Shown piece after piece: positions 34,554-43,638 of a stretch of 64,000 nucleotides of DNA. Every line of letters starts with the position of its first letter. Positions within the stretch are counted from its first letter, which is position 1. A program made the position numbers and the translations under genes. Below the pieces are notes generated by a model. It did not search any database. It worked only from the letters and a program-made list of their open reading frames with translations, and had not been told where the DNA came from. Source of the DNA: Paraglaciecola mesophila (GTDB taxonomy: Bacteria > Pseudomonadota > Gammaproteobacteria > Enterobacterales > Alteromonadaceae); the NCBI RefSeq assembly GCF_009906955.1, contig NZ_CP047656.1, forward strand, positions 558,001 through 622,000, given 5' to 3'.

Positions 34554-35063
34554 ATGTCCCCTACTTCAGAGCCGTCCATTACAGACAAAAAGAAATGGTA
34601 CAAACAGTTCTGGCCGTGGTTTCTAATTACGATCCCAGTATGTTCTATGATTTTGAGTTTTAATATGCTGCGCTTCGCGTTTGATGGTCAAGATGCCATG
34701 GTAGTCGACGACTATTACAAGCAAGGTAAAGCCATCAATATTAGCCTTGAAAAAATTCAGGTAGCAAAAGCACGAAACATTCAAACCGAATTAACCGTCA
34801 ATGAAAATGACGTGAGTCTCCGTTTTATCAGCGGAGCACCTGAGACAGGTGCAGCACTTAACCTTGCGTTTTATCATGTGACGCAAGCACCAAAAGATCA
34901 AACAGTCGATTTATTCAGAGATGCACAAGGCATTTATCGTGGTAGCACAGAACATGATTTAATCGGTAAATGGCAAGTCGCGCTCACCCCTCACGATAAA
35001 GAGTGGAAAGTACAGCAAACACTGTCTTTCCCAAATACAGACCCAATTATTTTTACCCCTTAA
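34554..35063 (+). CDS. ccoH: cbb3 oxidase assembly protein CcoH (FixH family)
   Basis: A 169-residue protein with one helix (~18-40; WPWFLITIPVCSMILSFNML) and a periplasmic beta domain. The DAMVVDDYYKQGKAINISLEK segment directly after the helix is diagnostic of FixH/CcoH. It takes part in assembly of the cbb3 oxidase and interacts with the structural subunits. The start is ATG with AAGG upstream. Its TAA overlaps the start of ccoI (TAATG). CcoG, which commonly sits between ccoP and ccoH, is not present. Confidence 0.9.
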   Translation: MSPTSEPSITDKKKWYKQFWPWFLITIPVCSMILSFNMLRFAFDGQDAMVVDDYYKQGKAINISLEKIQVAKARNIQTELTVNENDVSLRFISGAPETGAALNLAFYHVTQAPKDQTVDLFRDAQGIYRGSTEHDLIGKWQVALTPHDKEWKVQQTLSFPNTDPIIFTP

Positions 35064-37447
35064 TGACAAATACTATACCTTGCTACCACTGCGGTTTACC
35101 TGCTGTTGATGGCGATAAATACAATGCCCTTGTTTTAGGCACCGAGCGACCTATGTGTTGTCCTGGGTGCCAAGCGGTTGCCCAAGCCATTGTTGAAAAC
35201 GGCTTAGAGGATTACTACCGTTTTCGCACCGAACCAGGCGTTAAGGCCGATGATAATATTCAAGAGACCCTTGACCAACTAACGATCTTTGATGAGCAAA
35301 GTATTCAACAAGATTTTGTCGTGCATCAAGGTGAGGTCAGTGAAATTCAGCTCAGTTTAAGCGGTATGAGTTGCGCTGCTTGTGGTTGGTTGATTGAAAA
35401 GCAGTTATCCAAAGTCTCTGGTATTAAACAAGTGTCAGTCAATGTGACTGCTAGCCGAGCGCTTGTTAGCTGGTATTCGGATGCGTTAAGTTTGAGCCAG
35501 ATTATGGCGTCCATTGAACGTATAGGGTATCACCCAAGTCCATTTCAACAAGAACAACATGAAGCCCTGTTTCAACAATCACACAAAGCGCAATTAAAAC
35601 GCATTGGTTTAGCAGGTCTTATGACTATGCAAGTCATGATGTTAGCAATTGGTGTGTATTTTGATTTATTTGGCGATCTAGAAAAAGAAACCAGTTCATT
35701 TTTTAATTGGATCAGCTTGGTATTGAGTACACCTGTGGTGTTTTATTCCGGTGCGGGTTTTTACCACAGTGCCTATAAAGCCCTTAAAGCAAAAACGGTC
35801 AATATGGATGTACCCGTTTCAATTGCACTGCTAGCAACCTACTTTTCTGGGGTATGGGCTACTGTCTTTGAAAATGGTCAAGTGTATTTCGAGTCCGTAT
35901 GTATGTTTATCTTTTTGCTGTTAGTAAGCCGGTTTATTGAGCATCAAGCACGCCACAAAGCGGCACAGATTTCTGCAAACATGTTGCAATATATACCACT
36001 CACGGCAAACCTGATGATAGACGAAGAGATTCAGCCGACGCTGGCAAAGTCACTGAAACTTGATGATGTGATTTTAGTAAAAGCAGGGGAAACGATACCT
36101 ATTGACGGGCTGGTTTTAAGTGGCCATGCACAAATTGATGAATCCCTTCTTACGGGTGAGTTTTACCCAGTTGATAAGAATGAAGGAGACACTGTATACG
36201 GCGGCACACTCAATAAAAGTGGCACATTGACTCTAAAAGTCACGTCACAATTTAAATATGCCTTAGTTAACCAAATTGCCCGCTTGCAAGAACAAGCCAT
36301 GGCAAGTAAACCGAGAATTGCCACTATGGCAGACCAGTTCTCACAGTACTTTGTGTTGGCCGTATTATTTTTCGCAATAGGCAGTTTTACATTTTGGTGG
36401 TTGCAGGGAGAGCCTGACGCATTTTGGATTGCGATTTCAGTATTGATTGCGACCTGCCCGTGTGCACTTGGGCTGGCGACCCCCTCTGCGTTGTCGTTTG
36501 CTATGGCAAATCTGAATAAACAGGGAGTGTTACTTAAACGTTCTGACGTACTTGAACAATTGACTCAAGTGGATCACCTAGTCCTCGATAAGACCGGTAC
36601 CTTGACTCAAGGTGAAGTATCAATTTCTTCTATGCAAAATATTTCGACATTAAGTGATGCTGATCTTTTACAATATGCTCACAGCGTAGAACAATATTCA
36701 GAGCATCCTATCGCGCGCGCATTTTCCTCTTACCCAGTGTTTACCCAAGTGGAAGACTTTCAGTTTTCACTAGGGGAAGGTGTCAGTGCAAAGGTAAATC
36801 ATCAATACGTTGAGCTATTCGCTGCGCACAGTGCGGCATCTAAAAACACTGCCGTACCTGAACAACTCAAAGATAGCAGTATCGTGATGCGTATCGATGG
36901 CCAGTTTGTGTGTGGGTTTGAATTAACTGATACCCTGCGCCCTGATGTTTCTGACATGCTCGCACGTTTAAGTCGGAAAGATATCACCTTGCTCAGTGGA
37001 GATAATCAATTTAACGTTAGCCAGGTTGCTAAGCATATTGGTATTTCAAATTGGCGGGCTGAACAATCACCTCAAGATAAACTCGCATTTGTCCAAGAGC
37101 TTCAACGCAATGAGCACAGCGTATTAATGATTGGAGATGGCATAAATGATGCTCCGGTTTTAGCTCAAGCCGATGTAGCTGTTACGCTAGGCGCCGGTGC
37201 TGATTTAGCCAAAACTTCAGCAGATATTATCTTGCTCAAAAACGCGTTAGGCAAACTCCCCTATTTGTTTCAGATTGCGATACGCTGCAAGCAGAAGATC
37301 AGACAAAATATGGCATGGGCATTAGGTTACAATGTACTGGTTTTGCCCTTAGCAGTTAGCGGTCTATTAACACCTTGGATGGCCGTTATCGGCATGTCAC
37401 TCAGCTCTATCATTGTTGTCGTTAACTCCGTACGATTACTCAAGTAA
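35063..37447 (+). CDS. ccoI: Copper-translocating P-type ATPase for cbb3 oxidase assembly (CcoI/FixI)
   Basis: A 794-residue P1B-type ATPase. The N-terminus has an extra Cys-rich region (CYHCG and CCPGC), typical of FixI/CcoI and CopA2 proteins, then a heavy-metal domain with GMSCAACGW. Further motifs are LTGEFYP, CPC in [32 protein letters not shown] and [11 protein letters not shown]. It exports Cu(I) at low rate to load the oxidase CuB site rather than for detoxification, unlike CopA at 12.9 kb. The start ATG at 35063 overlaps the ccoH stop; a longer frame reaching into ccoH is rejected. Confidence 0.95.
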   Translation: MTNTIPCYHCGLPAVDGDKYNALVLGTERPMCCPGCQAVAQAIVENGLEDYYRFRTEPGVKADDNIQETLDQLTIFDEQSIQQDFVVHQGEVSEIQLSLSGMSCAACGWLIEKQLSKVSGIKQVSVNVTASRALVSWYSDALSLSQIMASIERIGYHPSPFQQEQHEALFQQSHKAQLKRIGLAGLMTMQVMMLAIGVYFDLFGDLEKETSSFFNWISLVLSTPVVFYSGAGFYHSAYKALKAKTVNMDVPVSIALLATYFSGVWATVFENGQVYFESVCMFIFLLLVSRFIEHQARHKAAQISANMLQYIPLTANLMIDEEIQPTLAKSLKLDDVILVKAGETIPIDGLVLSGHAQIDESLLTGEFYPVDKNEGDTVYGGTLNKSGTLTLKVTSQFKYALVNQIARLQEQAMASKPRIATMADQFSQYFVLAVLFFAIGSFTFWWLQGEPDAFWIAISVLIATCPCALGLATPSALSFAMANLNKQGVLLKRSDVLEQLTQVDHLVLDKTGTLTQGEVSISSMQNISTLSDADLLQYAHSVEQYSEHPIARAFSSYPVFTQVEDFQFSLGEGVSAKVNHQYVELFAAHSAASKNTAVPEQLKDSSIVMRIDGQFVCGFELTDTLRPDVSDMLARLSRKDITLLSGDNQFNVSQVAKHIGISNWRAEQSPQDKLAFVQELQRNEHSVLMIGDGINDAPVLAQADVAVTLGAGADLAKTSADIILLKNALGKLPYLFQIAIRCKQKIRQNMAWALGYNVLVLPLAVSGLLTPWMAVIGMSLSSIIVVVNSVRLLK

Positions 37448-37464
37448 AACTTGCAGGTTATTCT

Positions 37465-37728
37465 ATGAGCATTATTTATATCTTAATTCCCTTGGCGATC
37501 ATCATCGTTTCTTTAGCGATTGGTATTTTTTTCTGGGCCGTTAAAAGTAACCAGTTTGAGGATCTCGAACGTCACGGATACAGTATTTTGTTTGATGATG
37601 ATATAAAATCGCCTTCGTCAAGCACCAATAAGCCTTCAGATCCCTCCCCTGAGGCAACACAATATACTGATGAAAAAAATACTAAAGAGAAAAACAAACA
37701 ATCTTTAACGTCAAATGACCAATCTTAA
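37465..37728 (+). CDS. ccoS: cbb3 oxidase maturation protein CcoS
   Basis: An 87-residue protein with one N-terminal helix and the family block FFWAVKSNQFEDLERHGYSILFDDD (residues ~27-51). The C-terminal ~35 residues are polar and variable. CcoS is needed for cofactor insertion (haem and CuB) into CcoN. It follows ccoI by 17 bp with AGG before the ATG, and overlaps the next gene by 14 bp. Confidence 0.93.
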   Translation: MSIIYILIPLAIIIVSLAIGIFFWAVKSNQFEDLERHGYSILFDDDIKSPSSSTNKPSDPSPEATQYTDEKNTKEKNKQSLTSNDQS

Positions 37729-38377
37729 TATTACCGCAGCGTTTTTAATTGGCTTGGCTGGCAGCGTGCATTGTTTTGGTATGTGCGGTGGCGTGGTCAG
37801 CGCTTTTCACTTCGCCGTGCCTAAGGGGGCCAAGCAATGGCCGTACGTGTTCACCTACAATGTGGGCCGAATTGCCAGTTATGCCCTCCTAGGGGCGTTA
37901 ACAGGAAGTTTAGGCAGCATGGTAGAACGCGCCCAAATCATTAAATCCATTCCTTTTTTACACACCATTAGTGCACTCTTTCTAATAGCTATGGCCTGTT
38001 ATGTAGGAAATTGGTGGCGCGGCTTACATTATTTAGAGCGTGCTGGCGCTAAGTTATGGCGCTATGTTCGGCCATTATCTAAATCGTTGTTACCTTTTAA
38101 ACACCCTTTGTATGCCTTGCCTTACGGGGTTATCTGGGGATGGTTGCCTTGCGGTTTGGTCTACTCTACGCTGACTTGGAGTTTAGCCAGCGGCAGTGCC
38201 GTCAACGGAGCGTTGGTGATGTTATTTTTCGGTCTAGGCACCTTGCCGGCACTTATTGTTATGGCTGCTGGCGTTGAATCAATGAAAACACTACTCACCA
38301 ATTCCAAAACGCGTCAAATCGTTGCACTGTGTTTACTCGGTTTTGCGTTACACATGTTATGGCGTGCTTATACCTAG
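37715..38377 (+). CDS. DsbD-like / sulfite-exporter-type membrane protein of the cco cluster
   Basis: A 220-residue inner-membrane protein with about six helices, of the DsbD_2 (cytochrome c biogenesis transmembrane) family often annotated as sulfite exporter TauE/SafE. FLIGLAGSVHCFGMCGGVVSAF at the N-terminus has the conserved H-C-x2-M-C-G pattern, and YGVIWGWLPCGLVYSTL carries a second conserved Pro-Cys. Its fixed position after ccoS in many gammaproteobacteria links it to copper or thiol steps of cbb3 assembly; biochemical function is not settled. It overlaps ccoS, so it is in the same transcript. Confidence 0.85.
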   Translation: MTNLNITAAFLIGLAGSVHCFGMCGGVVSAFHFAVPKGAKQWPYVFTYNVGRIASYALLGALTGSLGSMVERAQIIKSIPFLHTISALFLIAMACYVGNWWRGLHYLERAGAKLWRYVRPLSKSLLPFKHPLYALPYGVIWGWLPCGLVYSTLTWSLASGSAVNGALVMLFFGLGTLPALIVMAAGVESMKTLLTNSKTRQIVALCLLGFALHMLWRAYT

Positions 38378-38482
38378 CTCACAAGACGGTTGAAGCAGCA
38401 AGCGCGTAGTAGTTAACGTTTATCCAACTTCTTGTTTCTTTACGTGCGATCAACAAATTTAATTGCGGGAGTATAAAATAAC

Positions 38483-38496
38483 TTGCGTTAAATCAA
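38483..38496. promoter_or_regulatory. FNR-like box upstream of uspE
   Basis: TTGCG-N4-ATCAA matches the FNR consensus at 8 of 10 positions and lies about 80 bp before the uspE start. The right half-site is perfect. No strong -10 is seen at the expected distance. Confidence 0.45.
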
Positions 38497-38573
38497 TATA
38501 ATAGTAACTTAAATGGCAAATTTAACGTTAGTCTCGTACACTAAAAGTGTCACATCAGCGGCGGAGAATAATG

Positions 38574-39506
38574 ATGAAATATCAAAAAATACTCGCAGTT
38601 ATCGATCCTGAAGACGAAGAGCAGAAATCGCTTATGCGCGCAATAGAAATTGCGCAAATAACCCAAGCTCAGATTACCGCTTTTTTACCTATTTACGACC
38701 TATCCTACGAAATGACCACCATGCTTTCCACCGATGAGCGAGAGAACATGCGCTTTGCAGTGATCGAAGATAAAAGCGCGTGGTTAGCTGAATTGGTGGC
38801 GCCGATCGAAAAGCAACACGGAATCAAAATCGACCTGAACGTTGAATGGCACAATCGTGCTTGGGAAAGCATTATCTGCCGCGTGATGAAGCATAACTAT
38901 GATTTGATTGTAAAGGGAACCCAGTTAAACGACACCCTTAAAGCGGTCATATTTACCCCAACGGATTGGCATATTATGCGTAAAAGCCCAGTGCCTGTTT
39001 TATTGGTCAAGGATCATGATTGGCCCATTGGTGGCAAGGTGCTTGGTGCGGTAAGTGTCGGCGTTGAAGACGATGATCATGTTGCATTAAACGACTGCGT
39101 CACTCGAAGCGCTAAAGGGTTTGCAAGTCTTCTTTCATCAGAGGTGCATTTGGTCAATGCGTATCCAGGAACCCCTGTCAATATCGCCATAGAGATCCCT
39201 GAGTTTGATCCACAAGTGTATAGCGATTCGGTGAAAGATCACCATCATAATGCCATGTTACGCCACGCTCAAAAGCATGAAATTGCACAACGCTGCTCGC
39301 ATATTGAAGAAGGACTACCTGAAGACGTTATCCCTGCCCTTGCAGAGAAAATTGATGCTGAATTAGTGGTGCTTGGTACAGTGGGAAGGCAAGGGATTTC
39401 TGGGGTGTTAATCGGTAACACAGCAGAGCATGTGATTGATAAGCTTAATTGTGATGTATTGGCGATTAAACCTGATGGGTACGTTTCACCTGTGGTGTGC
39501 GCTTAA
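38574..39506 (+). CDS. uspE: Universal stress protein E
   Basis: A 310-residue protein of two UspA domains, collinear with E. coli UspE throughout: KILAVIDPEDEEQ, FLPIYDLSYEMTTMLS, VIFTPTDWHIMRKSPVPVLLV, NAYPGTPVNIAIEIPEFDP, GLPEDVIPALAEKI and VLGTVGRQGISGVLIGNTAEHVIDKL. The second domain keeps the ATP-binding glycines. It acts in the cytoplasm in stress survival and cell aggregation or motility control. Two ATGs are adjacent (38571, 38574); GGAG at 38563-38566 suits the second. It follows the cco cluster and precedes ttcA, a conserved order, but the fnr gene expected just upstream is missing. Confidence 0.93.
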   Translation: MKYQKILAVIDPEDEEQKSLMRAIEIAQITQAQITAFLPIYDLSYEMTTMLSTDERENMRFAVIEDKSAWLAELVAPIEKQHGIKIDLNVEWHNRAWESIICRVMKHNYDLIVKGTQLNDTLKAVIFTPTDWHIMRKSPVPVLLVKDHDWPIGGKVLGAVSVGVEDDDHVALNDCVTRSAKGFASLLSSEVHLVNAYPGTPVNIAIEIPEFDPQVYSDSVKDHHHNAMLRHAQKHEIAQRCSHIEEGLPEDVIPALAEKIDAELVVLGTVGRQGISGVLIGNTAEHVIDKLNCDVLAIKPDGYVSPVVCA

Positions 39507-39513
39507 TTGAAAG

Positions 39514-39535
39514 CACCGGAGCCGTCTCTCCGGTG
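39514..39535 (+). terminator. Hairpin after uspE, weak terminator
   Basis: Perfect 8-bp stem CACCGGAG (39514-39521) and CTCCGGTG (39528-39535) beginning 8 bp after the uspE stop. The tail has few T residues, so termination would be weak. Confidence 0.5.
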
Positions 39536-39603
39536 ACTTTGTATTGATAACGCTGACCTAAAAATATGGTACCCAAAAAAGTATTTCCTAACACAGACTA
39601 CCG

Positions 39604-39657
39604 CTCGTTGCTCACACTGCACTCGTTACTCACACTGCACTCTTTACTCAATATGCT
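39604..39657 (+). repeat. Intergenic 18-bp tandem repeat, three units
   Basis: Units at 39604-39621 and 39622-39639 differ at one position (CTCGTTRCTCACACTGCA); a third, degenerate unit follows at 39640-39657 (CTCTTTACTCAATATGCT). It lies in the 434-bp gap between uspE and ttcA, in which I see no gene. No reading frame uses it convincingly. Confidence 0.8.
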
Positions 39658-39940
39658 TAATAATATCGATTTGCCACTGCCTTCATCGGTTGCGTAATAA
39701 ACCTGCGCCCAATTGCGCAGTTGCCATCTGAATCATTAAGGTAGGTGAATTGTTTTTAAATTTGGTAAAACTGAAATTTTCCATGCCAACCGCAAAAGGC
39801 ATAGTATTCTAGATAGTATGACTGACGTTATTAGGTAATCATTTTATCTTTTCGGCAAGCAATGTCGCTTAAAATACATGAATAATTTCGTTATAATCCG
39901 TGCGCATTTTCTTTTCATCATCCAACAGTTGCCCAATTTC

Positions 39941-40876
39941 ATGAATCATGTTTCTAGTACACCATCTAACATCCCCACTGGCCCTAATGTTGCCGCCGAC
40001 AACGGTAAACGTGTTAAAAAACTTGCGACAAAATTAAGACGTAAAACAGGCCAAGCCATCGCTGACTTTAATATGATTGAAGAAGGCGACAAAGTCATGG
40101 TGTGCTTGTCGGGTGGTAAAGACAGCTACACTATGCTTGATATGCTGCTGCATATGCAAAAATCTGCACCAATTCATTTTTCCATTATTGCGGTCAACTT
40201 AGATCAGAAACAACCGGGGTTTCCTGAGCATGTTTTACCAAACTACTTGGAAAACTTAGGTGTTGATTATGCTATTATCGAAGAAGATACTTACTCTATC
40301 GTGGTTGATAAAGTCCCAGAAGGTAAAACAACGTGTTCACTGTGCTCACGTTTGCGCCGCGGCATTCTATATACCAATGCCATCAAAATGGGCGTGACTA
40401 AAATTGCCCTTGGTCATCATAGAGACGACATGCTCGAAACGCTATTTTTGAATATGTTTCATACAGGTCGTTTAAAATCGATGCCCCCAAAATTAACCAG
40501 TGATGATGGCAAAAATGTCGTCATACGGCCACTCGCCTATTGCAGCGAGCAAGACATCGCCGAGTATTCAACTCACATGGGATTTCCTATCATTCCTTGC
40601 AACTTATGTGGCTCTCAAGAAAATTTGCAACGCAAACAAGTTAAACTGATGTTAGAACAGTGGAACAGCCAATTCCCAGGTCGTATAGAAACCATGTTCA
40701 AAGCATTACAGAATGTGGTGCCGTCACACTTGGCCGATCCAAACGTATTTAACTTTAAAGACTTGAATGAAAGCGAGCTTGGTGAAACAAATGGTGACAC
40801 TGCGTTTGATCCGCTTGATTTAAGCCCGGCAAAAGACGTTAACGTTTCAACCCTTCCCATTACCCGCATAGATTAG
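39941..40876 (+). CDS. ttcA: tRNA 2-thiocytidine(32) synthetase TtcA
   Basis: A 311-residue PP-loop ATPase that thiolates cytidine 32 of certain tRNAs using a [4Fe-4S] cluster. The PP-loop [10 protein letters not shown], the cysteine pair [12 protein letters not shown] and a further Cys in [14 protein letters not shown] are all present; [19 protein letters not shown] is also conserved. ATG at 39941 gives exactly the E. coli length (311); an upstream ATG at 39878 would add 21 hydrophobic residues not found in the family. No strong ribosome-binding site precedes either. The C-terminal ~35 residues are variable. Confidence 0.95.
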   Translation: MNHVSSTPSNIPTGPNVAADNGKRVKKLATKLRRKTGQAIADFNMIEEGDKVMVCLSGGKDSYTMLDMLLHMQKSAPIHFSIIAVNLDQKQPGFPEHVLPNYLENLGVDYAIIEEDTYSIVVDKVPEGKTTCSLCSRLRRGILYTNAIKMGVTKIALGHHRDDMLETLFLNMFHTGRLKSMPPKLTSDDGKNVVIRPLAYCSEQDIAEYSTHMGFPIIPCNLCGSQENLQRKQVKLMLEQWNSQFPGRIETMFKALQNVVPSHLADPNVFNFKDLNESELGETNGDTAFDPLDLSPAKDVNVSTLPITRID

Positions 40877-40886
40877 GAGCCAAACA

Positions 40887-41870
40887 TTGAAAATAGGCAT
40901 AGCCCTAGGCAGCGGCGCTGCTCGTGGTTGGGCGCACATAGGAGTGATCCAGGCATTAGAAGAGTTAGGCATTAAAATTGATGTGGTGGCAGGCTGTTCC
41001 ATTGGCGCCTATGTTGGAGCAGCTTACTCCTCAAACAAGCTCGGCCCTTTAGAGGAATGGGTACGCAGCTTAACAGAATGGCAAGTATTCGCGTTAATGG
41101 GCGTAGGCCTATATCGAGGGGGATTAGTTAGCGGCCTAAAGGTCTTCAAGGCGTTGCAAGATAATTTCAGTGAAGAAACCTTTGAAGAACTGTGTAAGCC
41201 GTTTGCCTGTGTTGCTACGGATTTATACAGTGGCCGGGAAATCAATTTTTTAACCGGCTCGGTGGTTGATGCTGTTCGTGCGTCATGCGCTATTCCAGGT
41301 TTGTTCCCCCCTACTACTTTCAATGATCGTTGGTTAGTTGACGGTGGTGTGGTCAATCCGGTTCCGGTTAATTTGTGTCGTCATTTAGGTGCCGATATCG
41401 TATTCGCTGTAAATCTTAGCGCTGACTTTCGTCCTCAAGCGCTAGACAGTAACGAAAAAGAGCGAGAACGAAACCAACAAAAGATTTCCGATGTGTTCAG
41501 TAAGAGTCAAAATCAGTTCTCAAAGTGGTTCAAAAGTGACAAAAAACACAAAGAGAGCCCCCCTCTTGATAACGAAGGGAAACCAGATGACCAAGACCAA
41601 GTTGAATTAAACAGCGAAATAGCCAAGCCCCGTACAGTGAAAAAGAACCCGCCTAGCATGATTGGTGTGATGGCAGGTTCACTGGACATACTGCAAGCTC
41701 GAGTAACACGTTCACGTTTAGCGGGAAATCCACCGGATATTCTTATCGAGCCACAACTACGCGATTTTGGCATGATGGAATTTTATCGAGCAGAGGAACT
41801 CATTGAGGAAGGTCGAAACAGCGTCAAGCGAATTGCTGAGCAGATTCGCTATCAATTGCGCTTAGATTAG
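40887..41870 (+). CDS. Patatin-like phospholipase (RssA/NTE family)
   Basis: A 327-residue patatin-like hydrolase: oxyanion loop GSGAARGWAHIG, nucleophile Ser in AGCSIGAYVGA (G-x-S-x-G) and Asp in LVDGGVVNPVPV, forming the Ser-Asp dyad. Residues ~190-245 are a charged insertion (KKHKESPPLDNEGKPDDQ) absent from E. coli RssA. It probably hydrolyses lipids at the inner face of the membrane; the substrate is unknown. The start is TTG at 40887 with AGGAG 7 bases upstream. It is 10 bp after ttcA and probably co-transcribed. Confidence 0.87.
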   Translation: MKIGIALGSGAARGWAHIGVIQALEELGIKIDVVAGCSIGAYVGAAYSSNKLGPLEEWVRSLTEWQVFALMGVGLYRGGLVSGLKVFKALQDNFSEETFEELCKPFACVATDLYSGREINFLTGSVVDAVRASCAIPGLFPPTTFNDRWLVDGGVVNPVPVNLCRHLGADIVFAVNLSADFRPQALDSNEKERERNQQKISDVFSKSQNQFSKWFKSDKKHKESPPLDNEGKPDDQDQVELNSEIAKPRTVKKNPPSMIGVMAGSLDILQARVTRSRLAGNPPDILIEPQLRDFGMMEFYRAEELIEEGRNSVKRIAEQIRYQLRLD

Positions 41871-41890
41871 TTGCCCTGATACCGATCTGC

Positions 41891-42748
41891 TTACCCGCGA
41901 CGTGAGAGTTTGACGTACACGAACAAGGACATAAAAATAACGCCCGCACCGATTAATTTTTGCGCCGCAAGTACTTCGTCTAATAAGCTCATACTTAGCA
42001 CTAAGGTCCAAATGGGCTCTAAAATCATAATAAGCGCAGCGGTTTCCATATTCACAGAAAACTGCCCTACGGTTTGTAATAAATAACGGATCGACGTTGC
42101 CACCACAACCGACACAATAAACCACATGATAACGTTCTGGTTTAGCTCAAACTGCGCATTCTTCGAGAACATTGCGTATACACTGCTGACAATCCCCACG
42201 GTTAATAACTGACAAAAAATGGAAAGCAAGGGGCTAATATTGACTGTGACTCGCTTGTTAAACACAAAATGAACCGACAACAAGGTCGATGAGATTAAAA
42301 AACACCATTGGCTAGGTTCTACCTGCCAGCTGTTTGTTAATGTCATCAATGCTAAACCAATAATGGCGATCGGAAGCGCAAGCCAAAATGCCCTTTGCGG
42401 TCTTTGGCGAAATATCATCCAAGAGGTAAAAGGAGCGATTATCATGGCCAAGCTCATAATAAATGCCCCTTCTGAAAGGCTATCGGTAATCGAAACAGCA
42501 TACACCCAGACTTGCAGTGATAACGCTAAGATTACACCAACAGCACAAACAGCCAGTATGCTTTTTAAGCTTATCTGCAAAATTTGACGGTAACAAAAAG
42601 GGAATAAAATAACGCTTGCCAGTAAAAAGCGCACGGCTAAAAAGGTATCTCCAGGCACAACGTCAATGACGAGTTTAGAGGCGACCCAACCGACGGCTGC
42701 AAGCAGAGTCGCAGATAAAAGGTGTAGCTCACCACGGATTGAAATAAT
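41891..42748 (-). CDS. EamA-family (DMT) transporter with non-standard start
   Basis: A ten-helix drug/metabolite transporter of the EamA type. Clear segments include the second helix (TFLAVRFLLASVILFPF), the mid-protein PIAIIGLALMTL and the C-terminal half repeat AALIMILEPIWTLVLSMSLLDEVL. A GTG at 42658 is the first ordinary start but would remove helix 1. The frame remains open upstream and encodes a typical first helix (LLSATLLAAVGWVASKLVID) with no ATG, GTG or TTG before it. An ATT at 42748-42746 lies 8 bases after GGAG (42760-42757) and gives 285 residues, the normal family length. I annotate from that ATT as a hypothesis. A frameshift near the 5' end is the alternative. Substrate unknown. 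Confidence 0.7.
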   Translation of the reverse strand: MISIRGELHLLSATLLAAVGWVASKLVIDVVPGDTFLAVRFLLASVILFPFCYRQILQISLKSILAVCAVGVILALSLQVWVYAVSITDSLSEGAFIMSLAMIIAPFTSWMIFRQRPQRAFWLALPIAIIGLALMTLTNSWQVEPSQWCFLISSTLLSVHFVFNKRVTVNISPLLSIFCQLLTVGIVSSVYAMFSKNAQFELNQNVIMWFIVSVVVATSIRYLLQTVGQFSVNMETAALIMILEPIWTLVLSMSLLDEVLAAQKLIGAGVIFMSLFVYVKLSRRG

Positions 42749-42975
42749 GTTTTTAACTCCATTAGTAGATTCAGACGTGCAACCTTACTGCAACGTAATA
42801 ATGGATTCAAAGACTCTTTCAACTATATTTAATTATTTGAATTTTATAACTATTTTGTGAAACCATCAGGTTGCACAGTTATGAATGAAAGGTTACGTAA
42901 ATCACCATTCTACTAAGGAATACATCGCGAGTTATAGGCTCGCGAGAAAAGTAAAGGGTTCTACACAATACTCGA

Positions 42976-43638
42976 TTACTTGGTCGTGCTAGCGGTTATG
43001 CGTAACGGCATGTCAGGCAACGTTAAGCTGTGTCCTCGGTTTATCCACTCTTTTGTTATATGCAAAGTTCCCGCTTCAATGACTAACCCGTTTGCCAACT
43101 TTTCGTTTAACCTTGCGTCAGTAAAATGGACGACTAAGCCATCTACACTGGGCATCAAGAAGGACAAAAAGCTGCCCATATCATCAAAAAATGTTTGATA
43201 TTGCGTGAACAAAGTCGTCAGTTCATTTGCGGAATATTGCGTTTTTAACCACTTAGGTTTGGTTTCAAGCTGGACTGACATATCACATTGATTTTTTGGC
43301 TCTACAAATGCTAATACCACTTCGGCTTTTGCCATCTTAAGGGCTTTCTCACTGGGCACAGTAAAACGTTGTTCTTGGCTCACCTTCAACGGAATATCTA
43401 GTTTTTGGGTATGAATATACGCCTTGGTGATCGTGCATAATACATCGCTTTGGACCCGTTTAAACCCAAACGCAAACTGTAGCGCGCTGGTCTCTTCGTT
43501 ATCAAGCTTTCGCACATGACTATAAAAACTACTGTATTCGACGTTCAATGTATCAGTACTGGGTACTTGCTCATTTGTTTGTTGCGCAACTGCTAAGCAG
43601 CTTGGAATAACACAGGCTGCTAATAACCACTTTTTCAT
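42976..43638 (-). CDS. Secreted DUF2987-like hypothetical protein
   Basis: A 220-residue protein with a signal peptide (~1-18, ending CLAVAQ) and a mostly beta mature part with two cysteines (DVLCTIT and NQCDMSV) that could pair. The block VEYSSFYSHVRKLDNEE near the mature N-terminus resembles the DUF2987 family of Vibrio, Shewanella and Alteromonas, whose function is unknown. It overlaps the Bax-like gene at ATGA and is thus in the same operon. A GC-rich hairpin without a T tract (42925-42945) lies downstream. Confidence 0.65.
   Translation of the reverse strand: MKKWLLAACVIPSCLAVAQQTNEQVPSTDTLNVEYSSFYSHVRKLDNEETSALQFAFGFKRVQSDVLCTITKAYIHTQKLDIPLKVSQEQRFTVPSEKALKMAKAEVVLAFVEPKNQCDMSVQLETKPKWLKTQYSANELTTLFTQYQTFFDDMGSFLSFLMPSVDGLVVHFTDARLNEKLANGLVIEAGTLHITKEWINRGHSLTLPDMPLRITASTTK

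Noticed and set aside
42637..42822. 61-codon minus-strand frame with an ATG overlapping the GGAG before the EamA gene
   Set aside because: Its translation has no family match and it overlaps the conserved first helix of the transporter in another frame. It is kept only as the frameshift alternative to the ATT start.
42925..42945. GC-rich hairpin after the DUF2987 gene as a terminator
   Set aside because: The 7-bp stem is perfect but there is no T run on the minus strand, so it does not meet the criteria for an intrinsic terminator.
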